DNA of 64,000 bases from Nesterenkonia cremea. Lineage in GTDB: Bacteria > Actinomycetota > Actinomycetes > Actinomycetales > Micrococcaceae. Positions within the stretch are counted from its first letter, which is position 1; every line of letters begins with the position of its first letter. The translations under genes and the position numbers were made by a program. Below the pieces are notes generated by a model. The model did no database searches and was not told the origin of the DNA. It saw only the letters and a list, made by a program, of their open reading frames with translations. Location: NCBI RefSeq assembly GCF_014642675.1, contig NZ_BMIS01000001.1:434001-498000 (forward strand). The letters are read 5' to 3'. This document shows positions 30,486-39,090 of the stretch, piece by piece.

Positions 30486-31231
30486 GCGCCGGGCTGACGG
30501 CCGGGCTGACGCTGAGGCTGGAGACCCATCAGGGCCCGCGCGAGGTTCAGGTGGCCGGAGCCGTCTTCGACTGCGACGGCCTGCTGGTGGACTCCGAGTC
30601 CATCTGGCTGCAGATGCTCGCCGAATGGCTGGCCGAGCGGGACGTTCCCTCGGAGGGGCCCCAGGCGGTGCTGCCCCAGGACTTCCTGGGCCTGTCAGTT
30701 CATGACACGGCTGCCCGTCTGAAGGAGGTCACCGGGCATCAGGCTTCTTCCAGGGCCCCGGCTGATGACTCCGCCCAGGCCGATCCGCAGAGCGTGGATC
30801 AGATCGTGGCCGAGATGTCCGAGCGCTATTCGGCGCTGCTGGCTCAGGGCGTGGAGCCAATGCCCGGGGCGGTGGAGCTGATCTCCGAGCTGGCCTCCCG
30901 CTTCCCGGTGGCAGTGGCCAGCAACGGCCTGCGCCAGGATGTCCGTGCCATGCTGGAGGAGGTGGGCATCCTGGACAAGGTCATGACTGTCTGCACACTG
31001 GATGATGTCCTCTGCGGCAAGCCGGAGCCGGAGCTCTACCTGACCGCCGTCGGCCGTCTGGGGATCGAGCCCGGGCGGGCGGTGGCCTTCGAGGACTCCC
31101 CGGCCGGTGCGGAGTCGGCCCGGCGCGCCGGGCTGACCGTCGTCGGGGTCAACCAGAGTCAGGCAGTGCGGCTGCCGGTCACCCACCGCCTGGACCATCT
31201 GCGCCAGGTCAGCATCAGCACCCCCGTATGA
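30482..31231 (+). CDS. HAD-superfamily hydrolase (subfamily IA phosphatase)
   Basis: Predicted small-molecule phosphatase or phosphonatase-like enzyme, 249 aa. The four HAD motifs are present: FDCDGLLVDSE (nucleophile and acid/base Asp), VASNGLRQDV (Ser), GKPEPELYL (Lys) and AFEDSPAGAESARRAG (metal Asp). The cap lies between motifs I and II. Phosphonoacetaldehyde hydrolases form a Schiff base with a cap lysine; I cannot confirm one here. It overlaps the ATPase stop by 4 bp, so it probably acts on the imported compound. Confidence 0.87.
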
Positions 31232-31253
31232 GCAGCGTGAGGAGCAGCTCCCG

Positions 31254-32216
31254 ATGACGAACACCCCCACTCCGGATGCACCCACTCCGGATCATGAGCC
31301 GCGGCCGGAGGACACCAAGGTCCAGGAGACCATCCGTCAGCTGCGCACCATCCGGCTCGTCTGCTGGAACCTCTGGTACGGCGGCGCGGAGATCGATCAG
31401 GGCCGCCAGAAGCAGGCCGAGGTGCTGCGCGGCCAGCCCGCCGACATCGTCTTCGCCCAGGAGTGCTTCGGGGATGCGGCGCTGGAGCTGGGCCGTGCCA
31501 GCGGGATGACCGTGGCGCAGCAGGACTTCGACACAGCCGTGCTCAGCGCTGCCCCGGTGCGCCTGCTGCCCACGGACACCGCCCACTATGCCACCGCGGC
31601 GCTGGTGCAGACGCGGATCGGCGAGGTGATCGCCTGGTCGGTGCACCTGGGCCCCTGGGACTACGGGCCGTACCGAGCCGATGAGCTGCCTGAGCAGTCG
31701 GCGTCGGTCTTCGGCCAGTACGGGGAACGCGAACGGGACCAGCAGGCCGGAGCCATCCTGGCCGAGACCGAGCGGCTGCGGGGCGAGCTGGGAGAGCTGC
31801 CGGTGATCGTGGCCGGGGACTTCAACGTCCCCTCCTCGGTGGACTGGAACGGCAGCCACCGCCCGCAGGTGCAGTGGCCGGCCACCCAGCGGTTCATCGA
31901 CGCCGGCTACACCGATGCCTTCCGTGCGGTCCACCCGGACCCCGACGCTGCCCCGGGCCGCACCTGGTCCCAGATCGAGCCCCTGGAGAAGGAGCCGCGG
32001 GACCGGATCGACTTCATCTATCTGCTGGGCCTGGAGGTTGATGATGCCGACCACTTCGGTGATGCCGCCGATGACGACGACGCCGCCCAGGACGGGGGCT
32101 TCACCCCCTACGGCGGGGCCTGCCGTCATATCCCGGACCAGCGGGTCAATGCCTTCCCCTCGGACCACCTGGCGGTGCGTGCCACCGTCCGCCGCCCCGG
32201 CACCGGACAGGTTTGA
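31254..32216 (+). CDS. endonuclease/exonuclease/phosphatase-family phosphodiesterase
   Basis: A 320 aa EEP-fold enzyme without a signal peptide, so cytoplasmic. Motifs are RLVCWNLWYGG, IVFAQECFGD (metal Glu), WSVHLGPWDYG (His), VIVAGDFNVPSS (Asp-Asn pair) and FPSDHLAVRA (catalytic Asp-His). A ~30 residue polar leader precedes the fold. Position as the last gene of the ABC/HAD operon suggests cleavage of an imported phosphodiester such as a glycerophospho-compound before the HAD enzyme removes phosphate. Nuclease activity is the alternative. Its stop codon lies inside the left arm of a large hairpin. Confidence 0.85.
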   Translation: MTNTPTPDAPTPDHEPRPEDTKVQETIRQLRTIRLVCWNLWYGGAEIDQGRQKQAEVLRGQPADIVFAQECFGDAALELGRASGMTVAQQDFDTAVLSAAPVRLLPTDTAHYATAALVQTRIGEVIAWSVHLGPWDYGPYRADELPEQSASVFGQYGERERDQQAGAILAETERLRGELGELPVIVAGDFNVPSSVDWNGSHRPQVQWPATQRFIDAGYTDAFRAVHPDPDAAPGRTWSQIEPLEKEPRDRIDFIYLLGLEVDDADHFGDAADDDDAAQDGGFTPYGGACRHIPDQRVNAFPSDHLAVRATVRRPGTGQV

Positions 32217-32276
32217 TCAGATAGTGCCGCCATTCCTACCGAATCGGCCCTCTATTCCGCGCGTATCTGATCAAAC
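32211..32276. repeat. large hairpin with TTTGATCAGATA arms (copy A)
   Basis: GTTTGATCAGATA (32211-32223) pairs with TATCTGATCAAAC (32264-32276) across a 40-nt loop that contains ATTCC/GAAT repeats and CCGCGCG. The left arm includes the stop codon of the phosphodiesterase gene. The right half, CGCGCGTATCTGATCA, is identical to the right arm of the hairpin at 32900-32964, so these two are relatives flanking the small gene between them. Confidence 0.82.
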
Positions 32277-32439
32277 TTCCGTGCCCGCACCACATCCACC
32301 GCTCAGCCCCCTGCAATACGCCGGACATCAGGGATCTGTCAGGGTCGGAGAACCAGGGCCGATTCAGGGTGCAGAGCTGATGACAAGGATCCACTGCGCC
32401 CAGTAGGTTCTTAATACGGAAACCGTCGAGGAAACGGAG

Positions 32440-32793
32440 ATGATCATGGGACTGCTTTCACTGGGCGCCGGTGTGGCGATCGGCTATGTGATCGGCACGA
32501 AGTCGGGCCAGAAGAGCTTCGACAGCTTCAAGAGGACCGCCGAGGAGAAGTGGAACGATCCCAAGGTCCAGGACGCTGTGCGGAAGGCGGAGGAGACGGC
32601 CAACAGTGTCGCCCACGACGTGGCCGGCCGCGCCAAGGAGGCCGTCACGGCAGCCTCCGGTGCGATCAAGGACGGCCTCTCTGAGGCCACCGACGCAGCC
32701 GCCGACGCCGAACAGAAGGTCGACGAAGCCGCCGCCAAGGCCGAGGACACAGTCGAAGAAGCCGAAGAGAAGATCGACGAAAAGACCTCCTGA
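32440..32793 (+). CDS. YtxH-like small membrane-anchored stress protein
   Basis: Small protein of 117 aa. A short Gly-rich hydrophobic N-terminus (GLLSLGAGVAIGYVIG), then a long charged Ala/Glu/Lys amphipathic helix region (about residues 30-117) with repeated EEA/DAA/KVDEAAAKAED blocks, similar to YtxH and apolipoprotein-like stress proteins. The likely topology is one membrane pass with a cytoplasmic coil. ATG 32440 has AACGGAG upstream. It is monocistronic, flanked by related large hairpins and followed by a terminator. Confidence 0.7.
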   Translation: MIMGLLSLGAGVAIGYVIGTKSGQKSFDSFKRTAEEKWNDPKVQDAVRKAEETANSVAHDVAGRAKEAVTAASGAIKDGLSEATDAAADAEQKVDEAAAKAEDTVEEAEEKIDEKTS

Positions 32794-32807
32794 CCCCACC
32801 GGCACAC

Positions 32808-32843
32808 GAGAAGGGCCGCATCCAGCGGAAGGCGGCCCTTCTC
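32808..32843 (+). terminator. GC-rich stem-loop terminator after the YtxH-like gene
   Basis: GAGAAGGGCCGC (32808-32819) pairs perfectly with GCGGCCCTTCTC (32832-32843) around a 12-nt loop, 15 nt after the stop codon. There is no strong U-tract. Confidence 0.8.
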
Positions 32844-32899
32844 TGTCCAGGTCTCTCCGCCCGCAGCCCCCGACGCCGGAAACTGCTGAACCCTATCCA

Positions 32900-32964
32900 G
32901 TGTGATCAGATACGCGCGTTATGACCGCCGAATCCGCCGTCATAACGCGCGTATCTGATCACAC
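32900..32964. repeat. large perfect hairpin with TGATCAGATACGCGCG arms (copy B)
   Basis: Twenty-six-base perfect arms at 32900-32925 (beginning GTGTGATCAGATACGCGCG) and 32939-32964 are separated by 13 nt. It lies between the convergent YtxH-like and monooxygenase genes, after a separate ordinary terminator. It shares CGCGCGTATCTGATCA with the hairpin at 32211-32276. It may terminate the monooxygenase transcript from the other side, or be a palindromic repeat element. Confidence 0.88.
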
Positions 32965-32978
32965 CTCGTTGCCTCCGA

Positions 32979-34382
32979 TCACCGGCGACGCCGCAGCTGG
33001 AACTGTGCGCCGTGGTGGGTCTCCGGGAGGTGATCGCCCTTCTCGAAGAGCTTGTTCCGCAGAGTCCCCGGCCGGTACTCGGTCTTGTACCGGCCGGCCT
33101 GCTGGAGCTCAGGGACTACGTGCTCGACGATGTCCTCAAAGGTGCCGGGAGTGATGTGGTAGGCGAGGTTGAAGCCGTCGACGTCGGTCTCCTCCTGCCA
33201 CTCGATCAGCTGCTGGGCGGCTGAGGGTCCGTCGCCGATGATGACGGGACCGAAGCCGCCCACGCCCACCCACTCGGCGAGCTGGCGCACGGTCCAGACT
33301 TCGTCCTCGCGCCCGGAGGCCTTCTTGAAGGTCTCGACGGCGGACTGGATGGCGTTGGACTCGAGGTCGCCGATGGGCTGGTCGAGGTCGAACTGGGAGA
33401 AGTCGGTGCCCATCCAGCCGGACATCAGCACCAGGCCGCCCTCGGGGTCGATGTACTGGGTGAGCTCGTCATATCTGGCCTGGGCGGCGGCCTCGTCGGC
33501 ACCGGTGACGATGGTCTGCATCGCGAAGATACGCACATCGTAGGGGTCGCGGCCGGCGTCGGCGGCTGCCTGTCGGATCTTCTGCACTGAGGCTTTGGCG
33601 AGCTCCTTGGTGGGCGGATTGATGAAGACGGCTTCGGCGTGCTTGCCGGCGAAGGCGCGGCCGCGGGTGGAGGCGCCGGCTTGGTAGACCACGGGCATGC
33701 GCTGCGGGGAGGGTTCGACCACACCGATGCCGGGGGTCTTGAAGAATTCGCCCTCGTGTTCGATCCGGTGGACCTTGGAGGGGTCGGTGAAGACGCCGGA
33801 CTCCTTATCGGCGACCACGGCGTCGTCCTCCCAGGAGCCTTCGAGCAGCTTATAGACCACGTCCATGTACTCATCGGCGTGGTCGTAGCGGCGGTCGTGC
33901 TCCATCTGGTCGTCCTGGCCTATGTTCTGGGCGGCCGAGGGCAGGTAGCCGGTGACCACGTTCCAGCCCACACGTCCTCCGGTGAGGTGGTCCAGGGTGC
34001 CCAGCCGGCGGGAGAAGGGGTAGGGGTGCTCATAGGCGGTCCCTGCGGTGATCCCGAAGCCGAGGTTCTCGGTGACGGCGGCCATCGCGCTGACCAGCAG
34101 GAACGGATCCTGCAGCGGGATCTGCGCACCGGAGCGCAGTGCGGCGTCGGGGGAGGCGCCGAAGACGTCGTAGGGGCCGAGCACGTCGGCGATGAACAGC
34201 CCGTCGAAGAGGCCCTTCTCCAGAGTCTGGGCCACTTGGGTCCAGTAGCCGATGGTGTTGTAGTCCCGTGCGCGGTCCTCCGGGTGGCGCCACAGTCCGG
34301 GGGACTGGTGGACCACGCAGTTCATGTCGAAGGCGTTGAACAGGATCTCGCGCTGGCCGGAAGGTGTGGTGGCGTGAGGCAT
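32979..34382 (-). CDS. FMN-dependent monooxygenase, NtaA/DszA family (second copy)
   Basis: Luciferase-like monooxygenase of 467 aa, paralogue of the enzyme at 23961-25307: compare ILFNAFDMNCVVHQSPGLWR and LFIADVLGPYDVFGASPDA. Other marks are FSRRLGTLDHLTGGRVGWNV and VVYQAGASTRGRAFAG. It needs reduced FMN from a partner reductase, possibly the one at 7066-7584. A SAM riboswitch precedes it by about 20 nt, so it belongs to the sulfur-starvation regulon as a single-gene unit. The substrate is probably an organosulfur compound (inference). Confidence 0.88.
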   Translation of the reverse strand: MPHATTPSGQREILFNAFDMNCVVHQSPGLWRHPEDRARDYNTIGYWTQVAQTLEKGLFDGLFIADVLGPYDVFGASPDAALRSGAQIPLQDPFLLVSAMAAVTENLGFGITAGTAYEHPYPFSRRLGTLDHLTGGRVGWNVVTGYLPSAAQNIGQDDQMEHDRRYDHADEYMDVVYKLLEGSWEDDAVVADKESGVFTDPSKVHRIEHEGEFFKTPGIGVVEPSPQRMPVVYQAGASTRGRAFAGKHAEAVFINPPTKELAKASVQKIRQAAADAGRDPYDVRIFAMQTIVTGADEAAAQARYDELTQYIDPEGGLVLMSGWMGTDFSQFDLDQPIGDLESNAIQSAVETFKKASGREDEVWTVRQLAEWVGVGGFGPVIIGDGPSAAQQLIEWQEETDVDGFNLAYHITPGTFEDIVEHVVPELQQAGRYKTEYRPGTLRNKLFEKGDHLPETHHGAQFQLRRRR

Positions 34383-34400
34383 AGGATGATGGCTCCTCTT

Positions 34401-34489
34401 CCATCGGTTCTGGCGGTAGCACCCGGCGAACGGATCGTTTCGGGTTGCTGCGGCGTCGTCGAGCCAGATCTCTCAGCCGCTCTGGATGG
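34401..34489 (-). promoter_or_regulatory. SAM riboswitch upstream of the second monooxygenase
   Basis: Minus strand: P1 is CCATC (34489-34485) with GATGG (34405-34401). GCGGCTGAGAGATCTGGCTC, GACGCCGCAGCAACC, a P3 hairpin CGAAACGATCCGTTCG and GGTGCTACCGCCAGAACC follow. It has the same compact, P4-less form as the other two copies. AAGAGGAG, the likely ribosome site, begins directly after P1. Confidence 0.92.
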
Positions 34490-34520
34490 GGTACGCGCCC
34501 GACTCTACTATTCTGGTCCC

Positions 34521-35258
34521 ATGCCGGAGAATCAGGAGGCCCTGAGCGGGTTCATAGAAGGACATGTCGCCCCCTCGCTGCAGGAGCTCCGGATCCTTCA
34601 GAAAGCTCCCTCTCACCGCGCCCTGATCCGCAAGGCGCTGAGCAGTCGGACCGTGGAGGTCCGCACCGTGGATCAGACCGATGTCTTCGTCTTCGGCGGC
34701 ACGGTGATCGGTGGGATGGACCACCGGGTGACCACTCTGGTCAGCTCCCATGCCCGGCGGGTCGCCGCTGATGAGACGCTGACCCGCAGACATCTGGAGC
34801 TGCAGAACCTGCCGGTTCCGCAGGAGGATCAGCCGCTGCCCGACGGCCTGGACATCCGCGCCTATGTGGCCGGTCCGCAGGTGGTGGCCGCCGTGGCCTA
34901 TGTGCCGCTGGCCGCCCTGGAGGAGCAGCTCCCCCCGGAGGAGATCCTCGACTCCGAACAGCTCGCCTCGCTGCGCAGCGGCCCCGCCAACCCGGAGGGC
35001 GGGATCGCAGTCGACGTCACCGAGCTGCTGGATCCTTCCCTGACCGAGCTGGCCGCCGATGCGCTGTGGTCCGTGCCCGGTCTGGCCGCGGGTGCGGTGG
35101 ATCTGTGGGTGCCGCAGCTGGATTCGGCCGCCGAGGCCGTCGTGCTGAGCCTGGACGTGGAGGCCAGCGTGGTCACCCATCACCTGCCAGCACTGGGTGA
35201 GGCCCGGGATGTGGCCGGGGCGATCGTCGACCAGCTGCTCATCCGCGCCTCCCGCTGA
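34521..35258 (+). CDS. degenerate ATP-grasp-like protein lacking the ATP-binding core
   Basis: A 245 aa protein clearly homologous to the next gene at both ends: RTVEVRTVDQTDVFVFGGTVIGGMDHR aligns with its N-terminal region, and GGIAVDVTELL...WSVPGLAAGAVDLWVPQLDSA with its C-terminal part. About 65 central residues of the neighbour, including the ATP-grasp lysine and Gly-rich loop, are absent: the sequence jumps from NLPVPQEDQ to DGLDIRAYVAG. The metal-ligand EVNPYANI has become SLDVEASV. It is therefore probably catalytically dead. It could regulate or pair with the intact paralogue 20 bp downstream. Start ATG 34521. Confidence 0.75.
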   Translation: MPENQEALSGFIEGHVAPSLQELRILQKAPSHRALIRKALSSRTVEVRTVDQTDVFVFGGTVIGGMDHRVTTLVSSHARRVAADETLTRRHLELQNLPVPQEDQPLPDGLDIRAYVAGPQVVAAVAYVPLAALEEQLPPEEILDSEQLASLRSGPANPEGGIAVDVTELLDPSLTELAADALWSVPGLAAGAVDLWVPQLDSAAEAVVLSLDVEASVVTHHLPALGEARDVAGAIVDQLLIRASR

Positions 35259-35278
35259 CTGAAGGTTATTGTTGCTCC

Positions 35279-36346
35279 ATGGCCCCTCGCTCTGCTGCCC
35301 GCCCCACCGCCACGGAACGGTTCATCCTTGACTATGTCGAGCCGCGGCGGGCGCAGCTGCGGACCTGGACCGGGACGCTGGCCCATGACGTGCTGATCCA
35401 GCGCGCCGCGCACCGGAAGTCCATGACGGTGAAGCAGATCTCGGAATCCAACCGGGTCTTCTTCCTCTCCGATGTGGTGGTCGGAGGGATGGACGCGGTG
35501 ATCACCTCCCTGGTCAGCCACCAGGCGCGGCGGATCTCTCGGTCCAAGCAGATGACCAAGCGTTACCTGGAGGCCTCGGAGGTCCCGACGCCGAAGGGCA
35601 AGGCCATCAACACCACGGAGTTCTCCCGTGCGGTGAAGTACATGAAGGCGTTGGGCAAGCCGGTTGCGGTCAAGCCCTCCTCAGGACGGACCGGCAAGGG
35701 CATCACCACCAACGTGACCACGGAGACGGAGCTGCGCCAGGCCTGGGCCAAGGCGATGGCGGCCCGGTCGGTCACCGCGGAGACCAAGTATCAGATGGTG
35801 ATGGAAGCCCATCACCCGGGACTGGATGTGCGGGTGTTCGTGGTGGGCCAGACCGTGGCCGGTGCCGTGGCGCGCGTGCCCTTCTACATCGTCGGCGATG
35901 GGCTCACGACTGTGGGCGGACTGGCCGACGCCGAGATCGAGCGTCGCAGCTCCAACGCCTACTTGGCCGCCCGGCAGCCGGAGGTCACCGATGAGTTCCT
36001 GGCCCCGGTCGGCCTCACCCGCGCCTCTGTGGTGGAGGCGGGGAAGATCCAGCCGCTCACTCCCATCGCGGATACCGTCCGCGGCGGCGGACTGGCCGTG
36101 GACATCACCGACCAGCTCAGCGATGACATCCGTGATCTGGCCGTGGACGGGCTCTGGTCCATCCCCGGGCTGAACGCTGCGGCGGTGGACCTGCTGGTAC
36201 CCAGCCTGGACAGCGCCGAGGGGGCCGTGGCCCTCGAGGTGAACCCGTATGCCAACATCACCGAGTTCCACTACCCGGCCTACGGGGAGCCCCGCCGCGT
36301 GGCCGACGCGATCATGGAGCACATCCTGGAGCGCGCCTCCCGCTGA
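35279..36346 (+). CDS. ATP-grasp-fold ligase-like protein (cyanophycin-synthetase-like core), function unknown
   Basis: A 355 aa protein. Residues 1-100 are a helical/beta N-terminal domain (FFLSDVVVGGMDAVITSLVSHQARRIS). The ATP-grasp core follows: PVAVKPSSGRTGKGITTNV (ATP lysine and Gly-rich loop, as in cyanophycin synthetase), YQMVMEAHHPGLDVRVFVVG (hinge Glu region), and the metal-binding ALEVNPYANITEFHYP. It would form an amide or thioester bond through an acyl phosphate. The substrate is unknown. It is in tandem with a core-less paralogue 20 bp upstream, with probable co-transcription. Confidence 0.78.
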   Translation: MAPRSAARPTATERFILDYVEPRRAQLRTWTGTLAHDVLIQRAAHRKSMTVKQISESNRVFFLSDVVVGGMDAVITSLVSHQARRISRSKQMTKRYLEASEVPTPKGKAINTTEFSRAVKYMKALGKPVAVKPSSGRTGKGITTNVTTETELRQAWAKAMAARSVTAETKYQMVMEAHHPGLDVRVFVVGQTVAGAVARVPFYIVGDGLTTVGGLADAEIERRSSNAYLAARQPEVTDEFLAPVGLTRASVVEAGKIQPLTPIADTVRGGGLAVDITDQLSDDIRDLAVDGLWSIPGLNAAAVDLLVPSLDSAEGAVALEVNPYANITEFHYPAYGEPRRVADAIMEHILERASR

Positions 36347-36376
36347 GGCGCCCTGCGGAGAGACGCTGAGATTCGG

Positions 36377-36796
36377 CTACGCGTCGGCGAAGCGCGGATT
36401 CAGCTGGCCTTCGGCCCCGGGGACGGGCTCGGCGGGGTCGTTGCCGAGCTGGACGATGCGGTTCTCTCCGTCCACATGCACCACGCGCGGCTGATGTTCG
36501 GCGATCTCGTCCTCGGTGCCCATGAGGTAGGAGATGACGATGATCAGGTCGCCGGGGCTGACCAGATGCGCCGCCGCCCCGTTGATGCCGATGACCCCGG
36601 TGCCGCGCTCACCGGCGATGGTGTAGGTCTCCAGCCGGGCTCCGTTGGTGATGTCGACGACCTGAACCTTCTCTCCCTCCACCATGCCCGCGGCATCGAG
36701 AAGGTCGGCGTCCACGGTGAGGGAACCGACGTAGTGGAGATCCGCCTGAGTGACGGACGCGCGGTGAATCTTGCCGCCCATGACTGTCCTCAACAT
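36377..36796 (-). CDS. panD: aspartate 1-decarboxylase
   Basis: Makes beta-alanine from aspartate for pantothenate and CoA. The 139 aa proenzyme begins [20 protein letters not shown] and self-cleaves between Gly and Ser in HYVGSLTVD, giving the pyruvoyl group on Ser. Active-site [19 protein letters not shown] and the C-terminal IVISY segment are typical. It is convergent with the ATP-grasp gene and lies 60 bp downstream of a PucR-type regulator gene on the same strand. Confidence 0.95.
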   Translation of the reverse strand: MLRTVMGGKIHRASVTQADLHYVGSLTVDADLLDAAGMVEGEKVQVVDITNGARLETYTIAGERGTGVIGINGAAAHLVSPGDLIIVISYLMGTEDEIAEHQPRVVHVDGENRIVQLGNDPAEPVPGAEGQLNPRFADA

Positions 36797-36856
36797 CGGT
36801 GCTTCCCTTCGGCCGGTGTCTGGTCCGCTGCAGCGGTGGATCTGATCTGCAACGGG

Positions 36857-38227
36857 TCAACGATACCGGAGCTCGTCCAGCAGCAGGGCCACGTGCAGGG
36901 CGGACAGCGTCTCCCCTGCCAGCGGCGCGCCGACGGCGCGTTCGATGCGTTCGATCCGTGCGTACAGCGTGGGCCGGCTGATGCTCAGCTCCCGGGCCAG
37001 CTCGGCCTTGTTCCCGCCGGTGCGGACCAGGGCGAGCACGACGTCGCGCATCCGCTGGCCCTCCTCGCCCCGGAAGGGCGCCAGCTGGTGCTCCAGGAAC
37101 CAGCCCACCGGGGAGCCGGCGTCGTGAGGGGTGCTTCCGGCGCTCAGATGCACCAGCAGCCCGCGCAGCCCCAGGTCCGCCGGACGCCAGAAGCCCTGCA
37201 GCGTGACCGACTCCGGCACCTCTTCCGCGGAGGAGAAGCGGCGGGTCAGCAGGGCGGCGGAGGCGGCGACCTCGGCGGCGGCCTCCAGACCGGCCGGCGA
37301 TTCGCAGAGCAGGGTCCGTTCCCGGCCTGCGGTCTCGGCCGTGCCCACGGTGAAGCGGGGCAGAGCCTCCTGGCCGCGGCGCCGGGTGATCTCTCGAGCG
37401 ATCTCTCGGCAGAGCCGGGCCGGGTCGCCCTGGGCGATCAGCACGGACAGCTCAGCCTCCGAGCGGTGCCCCACCAAGGCGGGCAGGCGCAGTTTGGCGG
37501 CGGTCTCGCGGATCAGCACCGAGAGGGACTGCAGCTGGGAACCGGAGGAGGAGCCCATGCCACCCGCAGGCTCAGTGCGGATCACCAGCGGAAGGAAGCT
37601 GGGCTCAGTGCCCAATGCGTCCGAGGGCATGCCCAGGGCGGTGGCGCGGGCGGTGATCTCCGGCTCCGGCAGGCCCCCGGGCGCGGCCAGATCGTCGAGC
37701 AGATTGGTGGTGGCGCTGACGATCGGGTCCCAGGTGGTGCCGTCGGAACGCATGCCCAGCTGCCGGGCCACCAGCTCGCGGTGGATGGACTCGGTGATGT
37801 CCACGAACCGCACCACCTGACTGAACAGGAACAGCGGGAAGCGGCGCTCGGCGTCGGGCTGGGCCTCACGTTCGGCCGCCACGGTGCGCAGCGCCTCGAT
37901 CAGCCGCGGACGGTCCGGCAGGATCTCCACCGCCAGGGCGGCGGCCCCGACGCCGTCCAGATCGGCAAGATAGCCGCGCAGGATCTCGGTGAGGTCCTGC
38001 CGGTCCTCGGTGAACTTGGGCAGGGTGGAGAGCACCAGCTCCCCGCCCTGCAGCATGGTGCCGGGGTGGTCCTGGCCGATGATGTGGGCCCAGCGGATGC
38101 CGGCGTCGAGACCGGCGCTTGGGGTGAGCAGCTCAGGGCTGCCCAGGGCCAGGGAGGGCAGCTCCAGGGCGTCGCGGAGGTTGAAGGCGCCGGCGGATTC
38201 GGCGCTCGCAGTACGGGGTAGGGGCAT
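36857..38227 (-). CDS. PucR-family transcriptional regulator
   Basis: A 456 aa regulator from ATG 38227 (a longer in-frame start at 38290 adds 21 poorly supported residues). The N-terminal PucR domain contains ALELPSLALGSPELLTPSAG and RWAHIIGQDHPGTMLQGGEL. The C-terminal HTH_30 is GGNKAELARELSISRPTLYARIERIERAVG. It is divergent from an SDR-aminotransferase operon only 106 bp away, so it likely controls amine or nitrogen catabolism through that pair. No operator palindrome stands out in the gap. Confidence 0.88.
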   Translation of the reverse strand: MPLPRTASAESAGAFNLRDALELPSLALGSPELLTPSAGLDAGIRWAHIIGQDHPGTMLQGGELVLSTLPKFTEDRQDLTEILRGYLADLDGVGAAALAVEILPDRPRLIEALRTVAAEREAQPDAERRFPLFLFSQVVRFVDITESIHRELVARQLGMRSDGTTWDPIVSATTNLLDDLAAPGGLPEPEITARATALGMPSDALGTEPSFLPLVIRTEPAGGMGSSSGSQLQSLSVLIRETAAKLRLPALVGHRSEAELSVLIAQGDPARLCREIAREITRRRGQEALPRFTVGTAETAGRERTLLCESPAGLEAAAEVAASAALLTRRFSSAEEVPESVTLQGFWRPADLGLRGLLVHLSAGSTPHDAGSPVGWFLEHQLAPFRGEEGQRMRDVVLALVRTGGNKAELARELSISRPTLYARIERIERAVGAPLAGETLSALHVALLLDELRYR

Positions 38228-38333
38228 GGAAGCAGAGTGTACCCAGGCCATATTTACAGAATGTAAGAATCCGGGCCGCAGTTCTGACACAGTGCATCTT
38301 CTTCCTGCAGGTCAGCCCCGCGAAGATCTCAGA

Positions 38334-39089
38334 ATGACTCAGACACGCACAGCATTGGTGACCGGAGCATCATCAGGAATCGGCGCGGCGACCGCCCGCA
38401 GGCTCGCCACGGAGGGGTGGCGCGTATACGCCGTCGCCCGCCGCGCGGAGAAGCTGGAGGAGCTCGCCGAGAACGAGGGCATCATCCCCCTGGTCTGCGA
38501 TGTGACCGACCCGCAGCAGGTCTCCGCCGCAGCCGAGAAGATCCGCGCCGAGGGCGGGATCGACACTCTGATCAACAACGCCGGCGGCGCCATCGGCATG
38601 GACTGGGTGGCCGACGGCGACATCGACGACTGGCGCTGGATGTACGAGGTCAACGTGCTGGGCCCGGTGACCATGATCCAGGCCTTCCTGCCCATGCTGC
38701 GCGATCATGGGGAGGGAACCATCCTGAACCTGACCTCCACCGCCGGCCTCGTGGCCTATGAGGGCGGTGCGGGCTATAACGCCGCGAAGTTCGGCGAGCA
38801 CGGCCTGACCTGGGCGCTGCGCCTGGAGGAGGCCGAGAACAACATCCGCGTGGTCGAGGTGGCCCCGGGTATGGTCAAGACGGAGGAGTTCTCCGCCAAG
38901 CGCTTCGGCGGGGACACCGCCGCCGCGGAGAAGGTCTATGCCGGCATCGAGAAGCCGCTTCTGGCGGAGGATGTGGCCGAGGTCATCGCCTCGGCGGTGA
39001 CGCTGCCGCATCATGTGAACCTGGACCAGATCATCGTCCGGCCGGTGGCCGAGGCTGCCAAGCACAAAGTCATCCGAAAGGGGATCTGA
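38334..39089 (+). CDS. short-chain dehydrogenase/reductase (YdfG/IsfD-like)
   Basis: NADP-type oxidoreductase of 251 aa. Cofactor motif TGASSGIGAATAR, NNAGGAIG, catalytic Ser in LNLTSTAG and the YxxxK pair in YNAAKFGEH. The EVAPGMVKTEEFSAKRFGGD loop is characteristic of the serine/3-hydroxy acid dehydrogenase group that includes YdfG and the sulfoacetaldehyde reductase IsfD. It ends one base before an aminotransferase start, so it likely reduces the aldehyde or keto product that enzyme makes. Confidence 0.88.
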   Translation: MTQTRTALVTGASSGIGAATARRLATEGWRVYAVARRAEKLEELAENEGIIPLVCDVTDPQQVSAAAEKIRAEGGIDTLINNAGGAIGMDWVADGDIDDWRWMYEVNVLGPVTMIQAFLPMLRDHGEGTILNLTSTAGLVAYEGGAGYNAAKFGEHGLTWALRLEEAENNIRVVEVAPGMVKTEEFSAKRFGGDTAAAEKVYAGIEKPLLAEDVAEVIASAVTLPHHVNLDQIIVRPVAEAAKHKVIRKGI

Positions 39090-39090
39090 G

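Noticed and set aside
32979..34382. The luciferase-like enzyme considered as F420-dependent because a cofE remnant is nearby
   Set aside because: Its sequence follows the FMN-type NtaA/DszA family, and it is controlled by a SAM riboswitch alongside sulfur genes. The F420 gene is broken and 6 kb away.
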